Assembly (NCBI GenBank): GCA_021404525.1
Contig: JAAWWE010000002.1
Span: 310,001 to 374,000, forward strand
DNA length: 64,000 nt
Direction of reading: 5' to 3'
Source: Rhodobiaceae bacterium
Lineage (GTDB): Bacteria; Pseudomonadota; Alphaproteobacteria; Parvibaculales; Parvibaculaceae
Shown in pieces: positions 27,038 through 36,790 of this stretch (the stretch's first letter is position 1; every line of letters starts with the position of its first letter). Below the pieces are notes generated by a model. It saw only the letters and a list, made by a program, of their open reading frames with translations. It was not told the DNA's origin and ran no database searches. Position numbers and translations under genes: made by a program.

Positions 27038-27865
27038 TTAGGTGAGTTGGAGGTCCACCAACTCGACGGCAGTCGCATCGATCGGCGAGCCAAAGAAAAG
27101 ACCGCCGACGCGCGCAAATCGCTCCGGCGCATCGGTCGCGAAAAAACGCTCAGTCCCATTTGACCGATCGTTGGTCGCAAGGCCATGTTCTGCGAGCGCG
27201 GCTGCGACGGACTCAGCCGTGGTGGCTGCGCTGTCCACCAGGGTCACTCCATCACCCAGAACCCTGGAAATTGCGGGGGCGAGCACTGGAAAGTGGGTAC
27301 AGCCCAGGACAAGCGTGTCAGGTGCGGTGCCTGGATCATCAAAGAGCGGCTTCAAATACCGGCTTGCCGCGGCTTCTGCTATTGCGTCGTCTCCCCAGCC
27401 TTCTTCCGCCAGTGCAACAAACAGGGCACAGGGCTGCTGCCGAATCTGAACGTCGGGCGCAAGAGCGCTGATCGCACGGGCATAGGCGCCACCCTTAACC
27501 GTGCTTTCGGTCGCAAGAACCCCAATTCGATTGGTTTGTGTGGCGGCCACGCCTGCCCGCGCACCTGGTTCCACCACACCTATGACGGGAAGGGGCGCAT
27601 GTTGCTTTGCCAGCGGCTGAATAGCCACAGCACTTGCTGTGTTGCAGGCAATCACCACCATCTTCACATCGTGCCGGAGCAATTGCCGTGTGGCCTGCAG
27701 GGCATAGGCAGTGACGGTATCAGCGCTTTTGGTGCCATAGGGAAGGCGGGCTGTGTCGCCCAGATAGACAAGGTCCTCTTGCGGGAGCGAGTCGCGCAAC
27801 GCGCGCAGGACAGTTAGTCCTCCCATCCCGGAATCAAAGACACCAATCGCGCGCTCATCACTCAT
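27038..27865 (-). CDS. murI: Glutamate racemase
   Basis: This 275-residue enzyme supplies D-glutamate for peptidoglycan. Both catalytic Cys are present, in VVIACNTASAVA and VLGCTHFPVL, along with the N-terminal FDSGMGGLTVLRAL. The protein has the usual size. The gene abuts the preceding membrane-protein gene without any spacer (27865/27866) and so is read from the dapD promoter unless an internal one exists, which links diaminopimelate and D-Glu supply for the wall. Confidence 0.95.
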   Translation of the reverse strand: MSDERAIGVFDSGMGGLTVLRALRDSLPQEDLVYLGDTARLPYGTKSADTVTAYALQATRQLLRHDVKMVVIACNTASAVAIQPLAKQHAPLPVIGVVEPGARAGVAATQTNRIGVLATESTVKGGAYARAISALAPDVQIRQQPCALFVALAEEGWGDDAIAEAAASRYLKPLFDDPGTAPDTLVLGCTHFPVLAPAISRVLGDGVTLVDSAATTAESVAAALAEHGLATNDRSNGTERFFATDAPERFARVGGLFFGSPIDATAVELVDLQLT

Positions 27866-28462
27866 TTATTGAGGTCCAACTCCCAAAAACGAGCTGGCAA
27901 CGAAATTGATCAGGAAACCCAATACCAACTCGAAGGCCACAATGCCCGCAGCGATCGCCGGCGTGGTGCGGAAAACGGTCACGGCAATTTGCCAGCGGTA
28001 AAGAAGGGCGGTGACGAAAACCAGCAGGATAAGGAAAGCCGCTGTCTCAATAGAAGCAACGCCAAAACTATAGAGGACATAGGGCGGAGCAAGCAGAACA
28101 GCCACCAGGACAGACGACCAGTTGTAGGCGATAATATAGGGCGCGAAGTTTTGCGTTAGGTTTGCCGCCCGACAGACAAACACCATTGAGACGGGGTAGA
28201 GAACCCAAAAGGCGACATAAGATAGAAATTCAATGGTTGTGTAGCCAAGCAGCGTATTGGTCACGATAATGTCTGCTTCGCCGATCATCCGCCATTCAGC
28301 ACTGATAAAGACCAGATAGAATGGCATCGCAAAAATGAAGGCTGCGAAGGAACGCCAGAAAGCGTCTGCGCTGAAATCGAAGTGCGACAACGCAGTCGGG
28401 TCACGCCGCGCAATCTTCCAGGCGCCGATAAAGGCATTGATGATTTCTGTGCTTGTCGGCAT
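27866..28462 (-). CDS. Five-helix membrane protein of unknown function
   Basis: The 198-residue product has about five membrane helices (near 37-53, 72-95, 107-125, 136-155 and 167-190) after a polar N-terminus (STEIINAFIGAWKIARRDPT). I do not recognise the family; the layout is loosely like Yip1-type membrane proteins. It is wedged between dapE (five-base gap) and murI (no gap), so a role near cell-wall precursor supply is conceivable but is inferred from position alone. Confidence 0.7.
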   Translation of the reverse strand: MPTSTEIINAFIGAWKIARRDPTALSHFDFSADAFWRSFAAFIFAMPFYLVFISAEWRMIGEADIIVTNTLLGYTTIEFLSYVAFWVLYPVSMVFVCRAANLTQNFAPYIIAYNWSSVLVAVLLAPPYVLYSFGVASIETAAFLILLVFVTALLYRWQIAVTVFRTTPAIAAGIVAFELVLGFLINFVASSFLGVGPQ

Positions 28463-28467
28463 GGGGG

Positions 28468-29646
28468 CTAGCTGAAGTAACCTCTCAGAACAGTCTCGTA
28501 AATGTCAGCGAGTGCCGTAATGTCATCGACTTTGGCATGCTCATCAACCTTATGCATGGATTGACTGACCAGGCCAAATTCAACCACCCGCGCATAATTC
28601 TTGATGAACCGCGCATCAGAAGTGCCGCCACTGGTAGAAAGTTCCGGCGTCCGCCCGGTTGCCTTTGTCGTTGCCTCTGAAATCAGGGTACTCAATTGGC
28701 CAGGCGCGGTAAGAAACGCATCGCCGCTTGCAATCATCTTGAGCTCGTATGCGCCGCCCATCTCATCAGTCACCGCATCCAAGTGTGCCCGCACCCTTGC
28801 TTCCAGCTCGTCTGGAGTATGCAGATCGTTGAAACGAATGTTAAAGCGTGCTTTGGCTTCTGCGGGAATAACATTCGTCGCCTCATTGTCGACGCTGACC
28901 TGCGTGATCTCCAGATTGGAGGGTTGAAAGTGCTCGGTGCCTTCGTCCAGCAATTCACTCGTCAGGCGCTGAAGCATGGCGACCAGGCGTGGCGTCGGAT
29001 TGTCTGCTAGGTGCGGATAGGCGACATGCCCCTGAGCCCCATAGGCCGTGATCCAGCCATTTGTGCTGCCGCGGCGACCAATCTTGATCATGTCACCAAG
29101 TTCTTGTGGGTTGGTAGGCTCGCCCACAAGGCAATCATCAATTACCTCGCCCTGTGTCTGCATCCATTCGAGGACTTTCCGCGTTCCATTGATCGCCGGC
29201 CCTTCCTCATCACCTGTGATCAGAAGGCTGATGGAGCCTTTAACCCCACCCTCTGCCACAAGGCGGGAAACGGCTGATGCAAAGGCGGCGATAGACCCTT
29301 TCATGTCGGTCGCGCCACGCCCCAGCAAAAGACCGTCTTGAATGACCGCGTCGAACGGGGCGACGCTCCAGGCTTTCGCATCTCCCACAGGCACAACATC
29401 AGTGTGACCGGCAAAGCAAAAATTAGGACCTTGCGTGCCCAACCGCGCATAAAGATTGTCCACGTCCGGTGTGTCTTTGTCACTGAACGGAAGGCGGGTG
29501 CATTGAAACCCGAGCGCTGTGAGGTGGGATTCCAGCAAATCCAGTGCGCCGCCCTCAACAGGGGTGACGCTCTGACAGCGGATCAGATCTTGAGCAAGAG
29601 AGACGGGGTCAATCAGACCGCCGACTCCGGGTGTATCAGTTTCCAT
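28468..29646 (-). CDS. dapE: Succinyl-diaminopimelate desuccinylase
   Basis: At 392 residues this M20-family zinc enzyme frees LL-diaminopimelate in lysine and peptidoglycan synthesis. Metal-site motifs are visible: [26 protein letters not shown] and [13 protein letters not shown] (catalytic Glu). The [12 protein letters not shown] stretch near the end is DapE-specific. It follows dapD by 65 bp on the same strand, giving two consecutive succinylase-branch steps. Confidence 0.95.
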   Translation of the reverse strand: METDTPGVGGLIDPVSLAQDLIRCQSVTPVEGGALDLLESHLTALGFQCTRLPFSDKDTPDVDNLYARLGTQGPNFCFAGHTDVVPVGDAKAWSVAPFDAVIQDGLLLGRGATDMKGSIAAFASAVSRLVAEGGVKGSISLLITGDEEGPAINGTRKVLEWMQTQGEVIDDCLVGEPTNPQELGDMIKIGRRGSTNGWITAYGAQGHVAYPHLADNPTPRLVAMLQRLTSELLDEGTEHFQPSNLEITQVSVDNEATNVIPAEAKARFNIRFNDLHTPDELEARVRAHLDAVTDEMGGAYELKMIASGDAFLTAPGQLSTLISEATTKATGRTPELSTSGGTSDARFIKNYARVVEFGLVSQSMHKVDEHAKVDDITALADIYETVLRGYFS

Positions 29647-29711
29647 GACCCCGGTTTACCCGGTCGGGCAGGGGGCGGTCAAACCTGGGCAGGTTTTGCA
29701 CGGTCGAGCTT

Positions 29712-30557
29712 CTAGTCCCGCAGAAGCTCATTCACGGAAGTTTTCGACCGGGTGCGCTCATCCACGGTTTTAACGATCACGGCGCAGGCAAGGCTTGGGC
29801 CAGGGGTTCCGTCCGGGAGAGGTTTGCCAGGAAGGGCACCTGGGACCACAACGGAGTAAGGCGGCACATAGCCAATATGGGTCTCACCAGTGTCGCGGTT
29901 CACCACCTTGGTTGTTGATGTGATGAAGACGCCCATGGAGAGCACAGCGCCGGTGCCGACGATCACGCCTTCAGCCACTTCTGAGCGCGCACCAATAAAG
30001 CAGTTATCTTCAATGATGACAGGTCCGGCTTGCAGCGGTTCAAGAACACCACCAATGCCCGCACCACCTGAAATATGCACATTCTTGCCGATCTGAGCGC
30101 AGGACCCGACGGTTGCCCAGGTGTCAACCATGGTGCCGCTATCGACGCGGGCGCCCAGATTGACAAAGGAGGGCATCAACACCGCACCGGGCGCGATATA
30201 AGCGGATCGGCGCACAATGGCACCTGGCACAGCCCGGAAACCAGCAGCAGCGAACTCTTGTGCGCCCCAGCCTTCAAACTTTGAAGGAACCTTGTCCCAC
30301 CAGTTGGTCCCATTGCCGGGGCCACCTGCGATGGTTTCCATGTCATTCAGTCGGAAGGACAGAAGCACGGCTTTTTTCAGCCATTGATTGACCACCCAGC
30401 CCTTATCGCCTTTTTCGGCAACTCGAGCCTCCCCATTGTCCAATAGCGTCAGCGCTTCATTGACTGCGTCACGCACGTCACCAGTCGTTTTGGTGTCGAT
30501 GGTTTCCACATTGTCGAAAGCCGTGTCGATGATGGATTGAAGCTCTGCTGGGGTCAT
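29712..30557 (-). CDS. dapD: Tetrahydrodipicolinate N-succinyltransferase
   Basis: Starting at ATG 30557 ([15 protein letters not shown]) the enzyme has 281 residues, the normal length. The C-terminal half is a left-handed beta helix of hexapeptide repeats ([18 protein letters not shown], then [19 protein letters not shown]). It succinylates tetrahydrodipicolinate in the lysine/DAP pathway. The frame is open to 30638, but that stretch carries a good promoter (TTGACA/TATGGT at 30638-30611) and is therefore untranslated. Confidence 0.95.
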   Translation of the reverse strand: MTPAELQSIIDTAFDNVETIDTKTTGDVRDAVNEALTLLDNGEARVAEKGDKGWVVNQWLKKAVLLSFRLNDMETIAGGPGNGTNWWDKVPSKFEGWGAQEFAAAGFRAVPGAIVRRSAYIAPGAVLMPSFVNLGARVDSGTMVDTWATVGSCAQIGKNVHISGGAGIGGVLEPLQAGPVIIEDNCFIGARSEVAEGVIVGTGAVLSMGVFITSTTKVVNRDTGETHIGYVPPYSVVVPGALPGKPLPDGTPGPSLACAVIVKTVDERTRSKTSVNELLRD

Positions 30558-30610
30558 CTTGGGAAATCCTTGTTTCTCGGCAGCTTGTGCGCGCTTTTGA
30601 GCGCCGCGGC

Positions 30611-30638
30611 ACCATAGCGGGGGGCAGAGGCTTGTCAA
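30611..30638 (-). promoter_or_regulatory. Sigma-70 promoter for dapD-dapE-murI
   Basis: On the minus strand a consensus -35 TTGACA (30638-30633) is followed after 16 bases by TATGGT (30616-30611). This is 54 bases upstream of the dapD ATG and faces it. Confidence 0.7.
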
Positions 30639-30714
30639 CCAGGGCTTTCCAGTCGAAGTAGAAGCCCGCCAGTGCCTGGGATTTCGGCCAAAACAGGAGC
30701 GTTTAAGTGACAGC

Positions 30715-31434
30715 TTAGAGGCTCTGTAGGAATTCCGTCAGGTCGTCTGTTACGTGGTGCACATGGTCGCCATCAGCACCTTCGTGAGACATTTGCTGGT
30801 GCTTTTCCGGTCCCGGTTCGCCGGGGCGCACCCAGACGGTGGTCATGCCCATGTCGTGGGGCGCGAGCAGGTTCCGGGCGATGTCCTCAAACATGGCGGA
30901 CCGTGTTGGGTCTATGCCCGTACCGGAAACAAACCGCGCATAGGCTTGAGGCGCCGGTTTGGGCGTGTAGTCGACGGCCACAATGTCATAGACAGCGTCA
31001 AAATGGTGGGTAATTCCCAGCTGTTCCGTAACGTTCTCTGCGTGCGCTACCGTTCCGTTGGTGAAGATCACTTTGCGGCCAGGAAGCCGCTCAATCGCTT
31101 CGTTCAGCGCATCCGCCGGTGCAATATGGCTCACATCAATCTGGTGCACATAATCCAGGAACGCCTTCGGTGCGAGATCATGCACTTTCATCAGGCCGTT
31201 AAGCGTCGTGCCATGCTCAACATAATAAAGCTTCTGCAGGCGCCGGGCTTCTTCCGGATCAACGTTTAAATAGTCTGAAATGAAGTCCCGCATTCGCACA
31301 TCCACCTGCGAAAACAGATCGCATTCTGGCGGATAAAGCGTGTTGTCCAGGTCAAAAACCCAAGTCTCAATGTGGAGAAAATCGGGGTTTTTTAGGCTGT
31401 GCTGGGCTTCTTCAGACATATCAATGGCACTCAT
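30715..31434 (-). CDS. HAD-superfamily pyrimidine 5'-nucleotidase
   Basis: The 239-residue protein (ATG 31434; the frame is open to 31515) has all HAD motifs: the nucleophile in [10 protein letters not shown], motif II VIFTNGT, the Lys in [10 protein letters not shown] and the acidic pair in [12 protein letters not shown]1/YjjG-like members of this shape hydrolyse pyrimidine nucleoside monophosphates or related phosphates. In Rhizobiales the gene commonly lies between argB and dapD; here three other genes separate it from argB. Confidence 0.88.
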   Translation of the reverse strand: MSAIDMSEEAQHSLKNPDFLHIETWVFDLDNTLYPPECDLFSQVDVRMRDFISDYLNVDPEEARRLQKLYYVEHGTTLNGLMKVHDLAPKAFLDYVHQIDVSHIAPADALNEAIERLPGRKVIFTNGTVAHAENVTEQLGITHHFDAVYDIVAVDYTPKPAPQAYARFVSGTGIDPTRSAMFEDIARNLLAPHDMGMTTVWVRPGEPGPEKHQQMSHEGADGDHVHHVTDDLTEFLQSL

Positions 31435-31560
31435 GTTGCTGAGCCGCACTCTGCCGATGCATTCACCAATTGGCAACCAACTTAAAGCACTGCTTAAAGG
31501 CCCATTAAGAGCCAATTGTTAGGGTTGCGACCTGTTCTGTTGAGTTCGAAGGTCCCCGTT

Positions 31561-33381
31561 TTGACGTCTAGCGCGCGCAGTGATCTACCTCCACTGGAGT
31601 TGATTGATGATGAAGCATCAATCGCGCCGCGCGCGCTGCTGCAGCGTTTCCGTGGGCCGGGTCTTCTGTTGGCACAAAACGGTGACGTGCTCGCAAAAAA
31701 TGACGCAGGCGATGACCTTATGACTTTATTGGCGGCGAGCTCAGGACAACCGCTGGATCAGATCAGCGAAACCGCGAACGCCTTCCTGAATGTTGGCCGC
31801 ACAGGCACGCCGCTCTCCAAACGCATCGTCGTTCCGGCGAAGGCGGCCGACGAGGGTAACTTGACCTATGATATTACGGCGCTTCCTGTAGATATCTCAA
31901 ATGGCACAGGTACGAGCATCCTTTTGCTTGCTCGAAATGTTTCGCTGGAAGGCAATCTCGTAGAGGCGCTCGTGAGCTCGCGCGCGCTCTATCGGGATCT
32001 GGCGGACTGCTCTGGCGACTTTGTCTGGGAAGTCGATGCATCGTCACGGTTTTCCTTCGTCAGCCCGCAAGGAATTGTCGGCTATCTGCCCCTGGCCCTA
32101 AATGGGGCCTCGCCCGCGGGCTTGGCCATGGATCCTCACGAAGCCGGGCACCTCGTGGCATTGTTTGGGGCGCGAGAACCAATCACGGAAACCGAGGTTT
32201 GGATTCGCGGAGAAGATGGGAATGCTGCCTGTCTTATTGCGTCGGTTCGACCACTGACTGACGATCGTGGGGAGTGGTGCGGTGCGCGCGGCGTGGCCCG
32301 TGATGTAACCGCTGACCGTCGTCGCGCACGCGAGCTCGACGAGCAGCGCGACGATGACGCGCTCATCTCCGCAATTGCCCGGGCGATCCAACAGGAAATG
32401 CAACCACGTGACATGCTCCGGGCGGCAGCACGTGTTTTGGTAACGTCATTCCAGGCCGCCGCCGCGTGGATTTTGCCTCTGCAAGCTGACGGCAGCCCAT
32501 TGAAGCCGGCAGCGCGCCATGTCGACTCAACGATGGCAACAGATCTGCCAGACCCGGATTTCGCGAACCTGATAGACACCGCCATTCCATCAGATGAGCA
32601 GGCGCAGCCTTACCAGATCTGGCGGGAGGGGCCATTCCTTTGCCTCCTCACCCACCATTGGGACGTCGTGAACGGGCTTGTCGTGCTGCTAGACACCGCC
32701 GGGCGTGCAGAGGCCATGTTGGCTCATGCGGCAGATCACTTGTCAAATGCGATTGAGCATGCACGCCAGCTCCGTGAGTTGGATCGGTTATCCAGGACCG
32801 ACGAATTGACGGGACTGTTAAACCGGCGCGCCTTCATTGCAGGTGTGAGTGAAAGCTTGGCGATGCATACCGGTGAGGACGCGGCGGGCAATCTCATGTT
32901 TATCGACATGGACAATTTCAAGGCCGTCAATGACACCTATGGTCATCCCGTTGGCGATGCGTTGCTGATATCGCTGTCTTCTTTGATGGGAGATGCGATC
33001 GCCGATCTGCCCAGCGGAGACCATCTTGCAGCGCGGCTGGGGGGCGATGAATTTGCCGTGTGGATCGGTGCCTGCGGCGAAGCGCCAGGGGCACTGGCGG
33101 CCCTTACGGCAGAGCGGTTAGTCCGCGCCTTTAATCTGATTGCGGCTGAATATGGTGAGGAGGTCTTACCGGGTCTCTCCATCGGGATCGCAAGCGCCAA
33201 CCCGGACGAGAAGCTTCAGAGCCTTATGGCCCGTGCAGACCAGACTCTTTATCAGGTGAAACGGTCAGGCAAGGGAACCTGGAAAATGGCGTCTGAGGAC
33301 AAGGGCATGAGCTTCGAGGAAACAGGCCGATCGACGGGCGACATGCAGACGGTCGGGAAACTGTCAGAAGGTGCATCATGA
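31561..33381 (+). CDS. PAS-GAF-GGDEF diguanylate cyclase
   Basis: The start is probably TTG 31561, with GAAGG eight bases before it (606 residues); TTG 31516 would add 15. A PAS domain with its C-terminal cap lies near 140-255 (DCSGDFVWEVDASSRFSFVS, GVARDVTADRR), a GAF-like region near 270-400, and the GGDEF domain from about 408. The active-site loop is an intact GGDEF (494-498), so c-di-GMP synthesis is expected. No RxxD inhibitory site precedes the loop (SGDHLAARL), so product inhibition may be absent. No membrane segment is seen. It overlaps the DUF2336 gene by ATGA. Confidence 0.88.
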   Translation: MTSSARSDLPPLELIDDEASIAPRALLQRFRGPGLLLAQNGDVLAKNDAGDDLMTLLAASSGQPLDQISETANAFLNVGRTGTPLSKRIVVPAKAADEGNLTYDITALPVDISNGTGTSILLLARNVSLEGNLVEALVSSRALYRDLADCSGDFVWEVDASSRFSFVSPQGIVGYLPLALNGASPAGLAMDPHEAGHLVALFGAREPITETEVWIRGEDGNAACLIASVRPLTDDRGEWCGARGVARDVTADRRRARELDEQRDDDALISAIARAIQQEMQPRDMLRAAARVLVTSFQAAAAWILPLQADGSPLKPAARHVDSTMATDLPDPDFANLIDTAIPSDEQAQPYQIWREGPFLCLLTHHWDVVNGLVVLLDTAGRAEAMLAHAADHLSNAIEHARQLRELDRLSRTDELTGLLNRRAFIAGVSESLAMHTGEDAAGNLMFIDMDNFKAVNDTYGHPVGDALLISLSSLMGDAIADLPSGDHLAARLGGDEFAVWIGACGEAPGALAALTAERLVRAFNLIAAEYGEEVLPGLSIGIASANPDEKLQSLMARADQTLYQVKRSGKGTWKMASEDKGMSFEETGRSTGDMQTVGKLSEGAS

Positions 33382-34646
33382 AGAACCTGTTGAAAAGGAT
33401 GTTCAGCTGGCGACGTTTGCCGAGTGATCTGAGCTATGAAGACGCCCGCGCCGTTCTAGAGAAGCACTCGAGGGTTGCCAAACGCGAACTGGCGTCCCGG
33501 ACGGATGCCCCTCGTGAGGTGCTGTACTACCTGTCGGAAGACGAACTGCTCGATGTGCGGGTTGCTGTCGCTGCGAACCCATCAACGCCGATCCAGGCCA
33601 GTGAGATTTTGGTGGACGACCCAGAAGAGATGGTGCGTGTGGAGCTTGCACGGCGGATCTCGAAATTGGTGCCCGGCGCCGATGAACATATGCAGGAAGA
33701 TTTATTGGAGCGGGTCATTGCGCTCGTTGAAAAACTCGCCGCTGACAAACTTCCACGGGTGCGTGCGATCGTCGCTGAGGAAATCAAAGCAACAGAAAAT
33801 GTACCGGCACGCATAGTCAAGAAGCTCGCCAAGGACGTGGAAATATCCGTGGCAGCCCCCGTGCTTGAATATTCACCCCTCCTATCAGATGCAGATTTGA
33901 TGGAACTTATCGCAGGCAGTGCGGTGGATGGTGCGGCGGAAGCCATTGCGCGTCGGGAAAACGTTGGGGAAGAGATCGTCGAGAAAGTTGCGCGCTCACT
34001 CGACATACCTGCCGTGACGGCGCTGCTCGCCAACCCGAATGTGCAGATCAGGGAAGATACGCTCGACCTGCTGATCACCAAAGCGATCGATATTGAAGCG
34101 CTGCACGAGCCGCTGGTGATGCGACCCAATCTATCCATTCGTGCCATCAAACGGATCGCGAGTTTCGTCGCTAGGTCGCTTCTGGAGGACCTGTTGGCGC
34201 GCGAAGGGTTGGACGACGAGACCCAGAAAGAGCTGCGTGACCGGGTTATGGAGCGCGTCGATGGTGAAGATGGTACTGAGAAACTGGATGCGACCCTCGC
34301 GTCCGTTCGCCAGGCCTATGAAGCAGGCAAACTGGATAATTCTGCGATTACAACGCTTGCCGATACTGGTCAGCGTGAATGCCTGAACATGGCGCTCTCG
34401 CTCTTGGTTGAAGTGCCGGTGAAAAAAATCACGGAGATCATGGAAGCCAAGTCTCCAGAGGGGATCACATCTATCTGCTGGAAAGCGGAGCTGAGTATGC
34501 GAACAGCGCTGGCGGTCCAAAAGGCGCTGCATATAAAACACACAGACCTGCTGCTGCCAAAAAACGGGTTCGAATACCCGCTTGAAGAAAAGAAGATGAA
34601 CCTGCAACTGGCCTTCTTTGAAGTGCCGCCTAAGGGTGAGAAATAG
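33378..34646 (+). CDS. DUF2336 HEAT/ARM-like repeat protein
   Basis: The 422-residue product is a DUF2336 protein, a mostly alphaproteobacterial family of helical repeats. Repeat-like units such as LSEDELLDVRVAVAANPST, DPEEMVRVELARRIS and VTALLANPNVQIREDTLDLL recur along residues 40-260. The C-terminus (about 300-420) has GQRECLNMALSLLVEVPV and FEYPLEEKKMNLQLAFFEV. Function is unknown; some members are studied near c-di-GMP and motility genes. The ATGA overlap with the cyclase gene implies a 1:1 output and possibly a complex. Confidence 0.85.
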   Translation: MKNLLKRMFSWRRLPSDLSYEDARAVLEKHSRVAKRELASRTDAPREVLYYLSEDELLDVRVAVAANPSTPIQASEILVDDPEEMVRVELARRISKLVPGADEHMQEDLLERVIALVEKLAADKLPRVRAIVAEEIKATENVPARIVKKLAKDVEISVAAPVLEYSPLLSDADLMELIAGSAVDGAAEAIARRENVGEEIVEKVARSLDIPAVTALLANPNVQIREDTLDLLITKAIDIEALHEPLVMRPNLSIRAIKRIASFVARSLLEDLLAREGLDDETQKELRDRVMERVDGEDGTEKLDATLASVRQAYEAGKLDNSAITTLADTGQRECLNMALSLLVEVPVKKITEIMEAKSPEGITSICWKAELSMRTALAVQKALHIKHTDLLLPKNGFEYPLEEKKMNLQLAFFEVPPKGEK

Positions 34647-34658
34647 AAACGAGACCAG

Positions 34659-35693
34659 CTATTTCAGCGTTTCGGTCCAGACAAGTGCTTCTCCGGTATC
34701 TATCCGCTTAAAACCGGTGTCATCAAAACCGCGTTCAGGGCAATTCTCTCGTCCCTCAATCTCAAACCGCGTCCCTTTTGTGCAGAAAGTATGGTTGCCT
34801 GCCCAAACCAAATCTTGACTGGCGCGCCGAGCGACAAGGCCACCGCCGTCTACCGCTTCTGCATAAGTGTAATAGTACTGTTCTTTGAGCTCGCCTTTGA
34901 TGGCTTTTTCACAACGGTCAGGTTCAATGCGGATCCAACCGCTTGAGGAAAAGTCCTCACCACTCTGATAGCCCACCGCGGCCCAGACAAGGAAGTCCGT
35001 GGTGTTGCAGATCGATAGGCCCGTAGCGGCCTGACGTTGCTCTGCGCTCTCGATAAGCGCATTGAAGAGCGCAGATGTGATTTTGCCATCTGCTCGAAGA
35101 TTGATCGATTGCTGAAAGTTCGTGATGGCAGTTGTCGTACGCCTGCCGCTCAACCCGTCTATCTGCGAAATGCTGGCGCCCGTATCGCGCAACAGTCTCT
35201 GGGCACCAGCGATTTCTGCTCGCTTTAGAGGGTAATTGCTGGGTTCCGAGAAGGTCGTTGTCCACTTGTTGCCGGTGCGTGTTTCAACACGGGTAAAGTC
35301 GAAACCGTCAAACCCGCGCGTGGCGCAATTTGTTCGGTCATTGACGAGAAAATCCCCTGGCGCTGTGCAGAAGCGGTCTGAGCCGCTGAAGTATTTTGTG
35401 CCACCCTCATGCGCATCGATCGAGCGGGCAAAAACATAATACTCCTCATATTCAATGCGCCCGGGAAGGACAGCATTGCAGGAACCGGGGAGAATGCGAA
35501 ACCAACCCTGGCTTTGCCAACCTTCGTCGGTTTCATAGCCAATCGCGGCATCGAGCACATAGGTCGTGGTATTGCAGAAGCGATATTCTGCTTGCGCTGG
35601 GGAGATAAGGGAAAAGAAGGCGAGGCAGAAAAAAACGGCCGCTGCGCCATAATACTGAGTGGACCATCGCAGGCCGCCGCTAACGTCGTTCAT
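34659..35693 (-). CDS. Secreted DUF1036-PG_binding-DUF1036 protein
   Basis: From ATG 35693 the product has 344 residues, with a signal peptide ending PAQA (near 36). Two DUF1036 domains (about 37-145, starting YRFCNTTTYVLDAAIGY, and about 228-340, starting LSICNTTDFLVWAAVGY) flank a peptidoglycan-binding-1-like segment (about 150-215: LLRDTGASISQIDGLSGRRT and INLRADGKI). Each DUF1036 has paired Cys. It is probably a periplasmic wall-associated protein of unknown role. It converges with the DUF2336 gene, and its long upstream frame is ignored because the signal peptide fixes the start. Confidence 0.85.
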   Translation of the reverse strand: MNDVSGGLRWSTQYYGAAAVFFCLAFFSLISPAQAEYRFCNTTTYVLDAAIGYETDEGWQSQGWFRILPGSCNAVLPGRIEYEEYYVFARSIDAHEGGTKYFSGSDRFCTAPGDFLVNDRTNCATRGFDGFDFTRVETRTGNKWTTTFSEPSNYPLKRAEIAGAQRLLRDTGASISQIDGLSGRRTTTAITNFQQSINLRADGKITSALFNALIESAEQRQAATGLSICNTTDFLVWAAVGYQSGEDFSSSGWIRIEPDRCEKAIKGELKEQYYYTYAEAVDGGGLVARRASQDLVWAGNHTFCTKGTRFEIEGRENCPERGFDDTGFKRIDTGEALVWTETLK

Positions 35694-35811
35694 ATTTCCC
35701 GACCCAAAACACATGCCCCCCGGCCAAGTTTCTTTGGGCAGACAATAGCATTCTGGGGAGACCTGCCAAGTGGTCATAGGGCGCCACGGTGAGTTTGTGG
35801 TCTCTTGCTTG

Positions 35812-36714
35812 CTAACTCTCTTTAATGAGGGTGCCGACACCATGTTCGGTGAAAAGTTCCAGCAGGACCGCGTGAGGTACCCGACCGTCCAGTATGACCA
35901 CGGCTTCCACACCGTCATTCACCGCATCAATGCAAGTTTCAAGCTTGGGGATCATGCCGCCGGAAATGGTTCCGTCCGCCATCAATGCCTTGGCTTCCGC
36001 AATGGTAAGGCCGGTGACGAGCTTTCCTTCTTTGTCGAGGACACCACTCACATCTGTAAGGAGGAGCAGGCGTTTCGAGCCAGTTGCAGCAGCAATGGCG
36101 CCTGCAGCTGTATCAGCATTGATATTATAGGTATCGCCTTTTTCGGAGACACCAAGCGGCGCGATCACCGGAATAATGTCAGAGGCAATCATGGTTTCCA
36201 GAATTTCCGGATTGACCGTCTGAGGCTCACCCACAAATCCAAGGTCGACCACCTTCTCCACATTGGAGTCCGGGTCGTGTTTTTGAGCGACTTTCCGAGC
36301 GATCAAGAGATTGCCATCTTTGCCGGACAGCCCAACCGCCCGGCCACCAGCCTGATTGAGCGCGCCGACAATCTGTTTGTTGATGGAGCCGGCAAGCACC
36401 ATCTCCACAACGTCAACGGTGTTTTTGTCGGTCACTCGAAGACCATCAGAAAAAGTGCTCTCAATATTGAGCTTTTTCAGCATGGCACCAATCTGCGGGC
36501 CGCCGCCATGGACGACAATCGGGTTAATGCCGGATTGTTTGAGCAGGACGATGTCGCGGGCGAACTGCGCTGACAGTTCAGCGTCGCCCATGGCGTGCCC
36601 GCCATATTTCACGACAACCGTCCGCTTGTCGTAGCGCTGCATGTAAGGCAGTGCTTCAGAGAGGATTTTTGCCCGGTCGATCCCGGTCTCTGGGTCGTTT
36701 TCTTGATCGATCAT
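35812..36714 (-). CDS. argB: Acetylglutamate kinase
   Basis: The 300-residue kinase phosphorylates N-acetylglutamate, the second step of arginine synthesis. Seen are the glycine-rich [14 protein letters not shown] near the start, [24 protein letters not shown] and [17 protein letters not shown], the last being part of the arginine-regulated class. It lies downstream of engB on the same strand (76-bp gap) at the end of the rpmH-rnpA-yidC-engB-argB run. Confidence 0.96.
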   Translation of the reverse strand: MIDQENDPETGIDRAKILSEALPYMQRYDKRTVVVKYGGHAMGDAELSAQFARDIVLLKQSGINPIVVHGGGPQIGAMLKKLNIESTFSDGLRVTDKNTVDVVEMVLAGSINKQIVGALNQAGGRAVGLSGKDGNLLIARKVAQKHDPDSNVEKVVDLGFVGEPQTVNPEILETMIASDIIPVIAPLGVSEKGDTYNINADTAAGAIAAATGSKRLLLLTDVSGVLDKEGKLVTGLTIAEAKALMADGTISGGMIPKLETCIDAVNDGVEAVVILDGRVPHAVLLELFTEHGVGTLIKES

Positions 36715-36790
36715 CGCTGCTATCTGATGGCCGCGCCTTCAAAAACGCTTGCCTGCCCCCTGCATTGTGAGCCTGGTATCGCGTCAGGCC

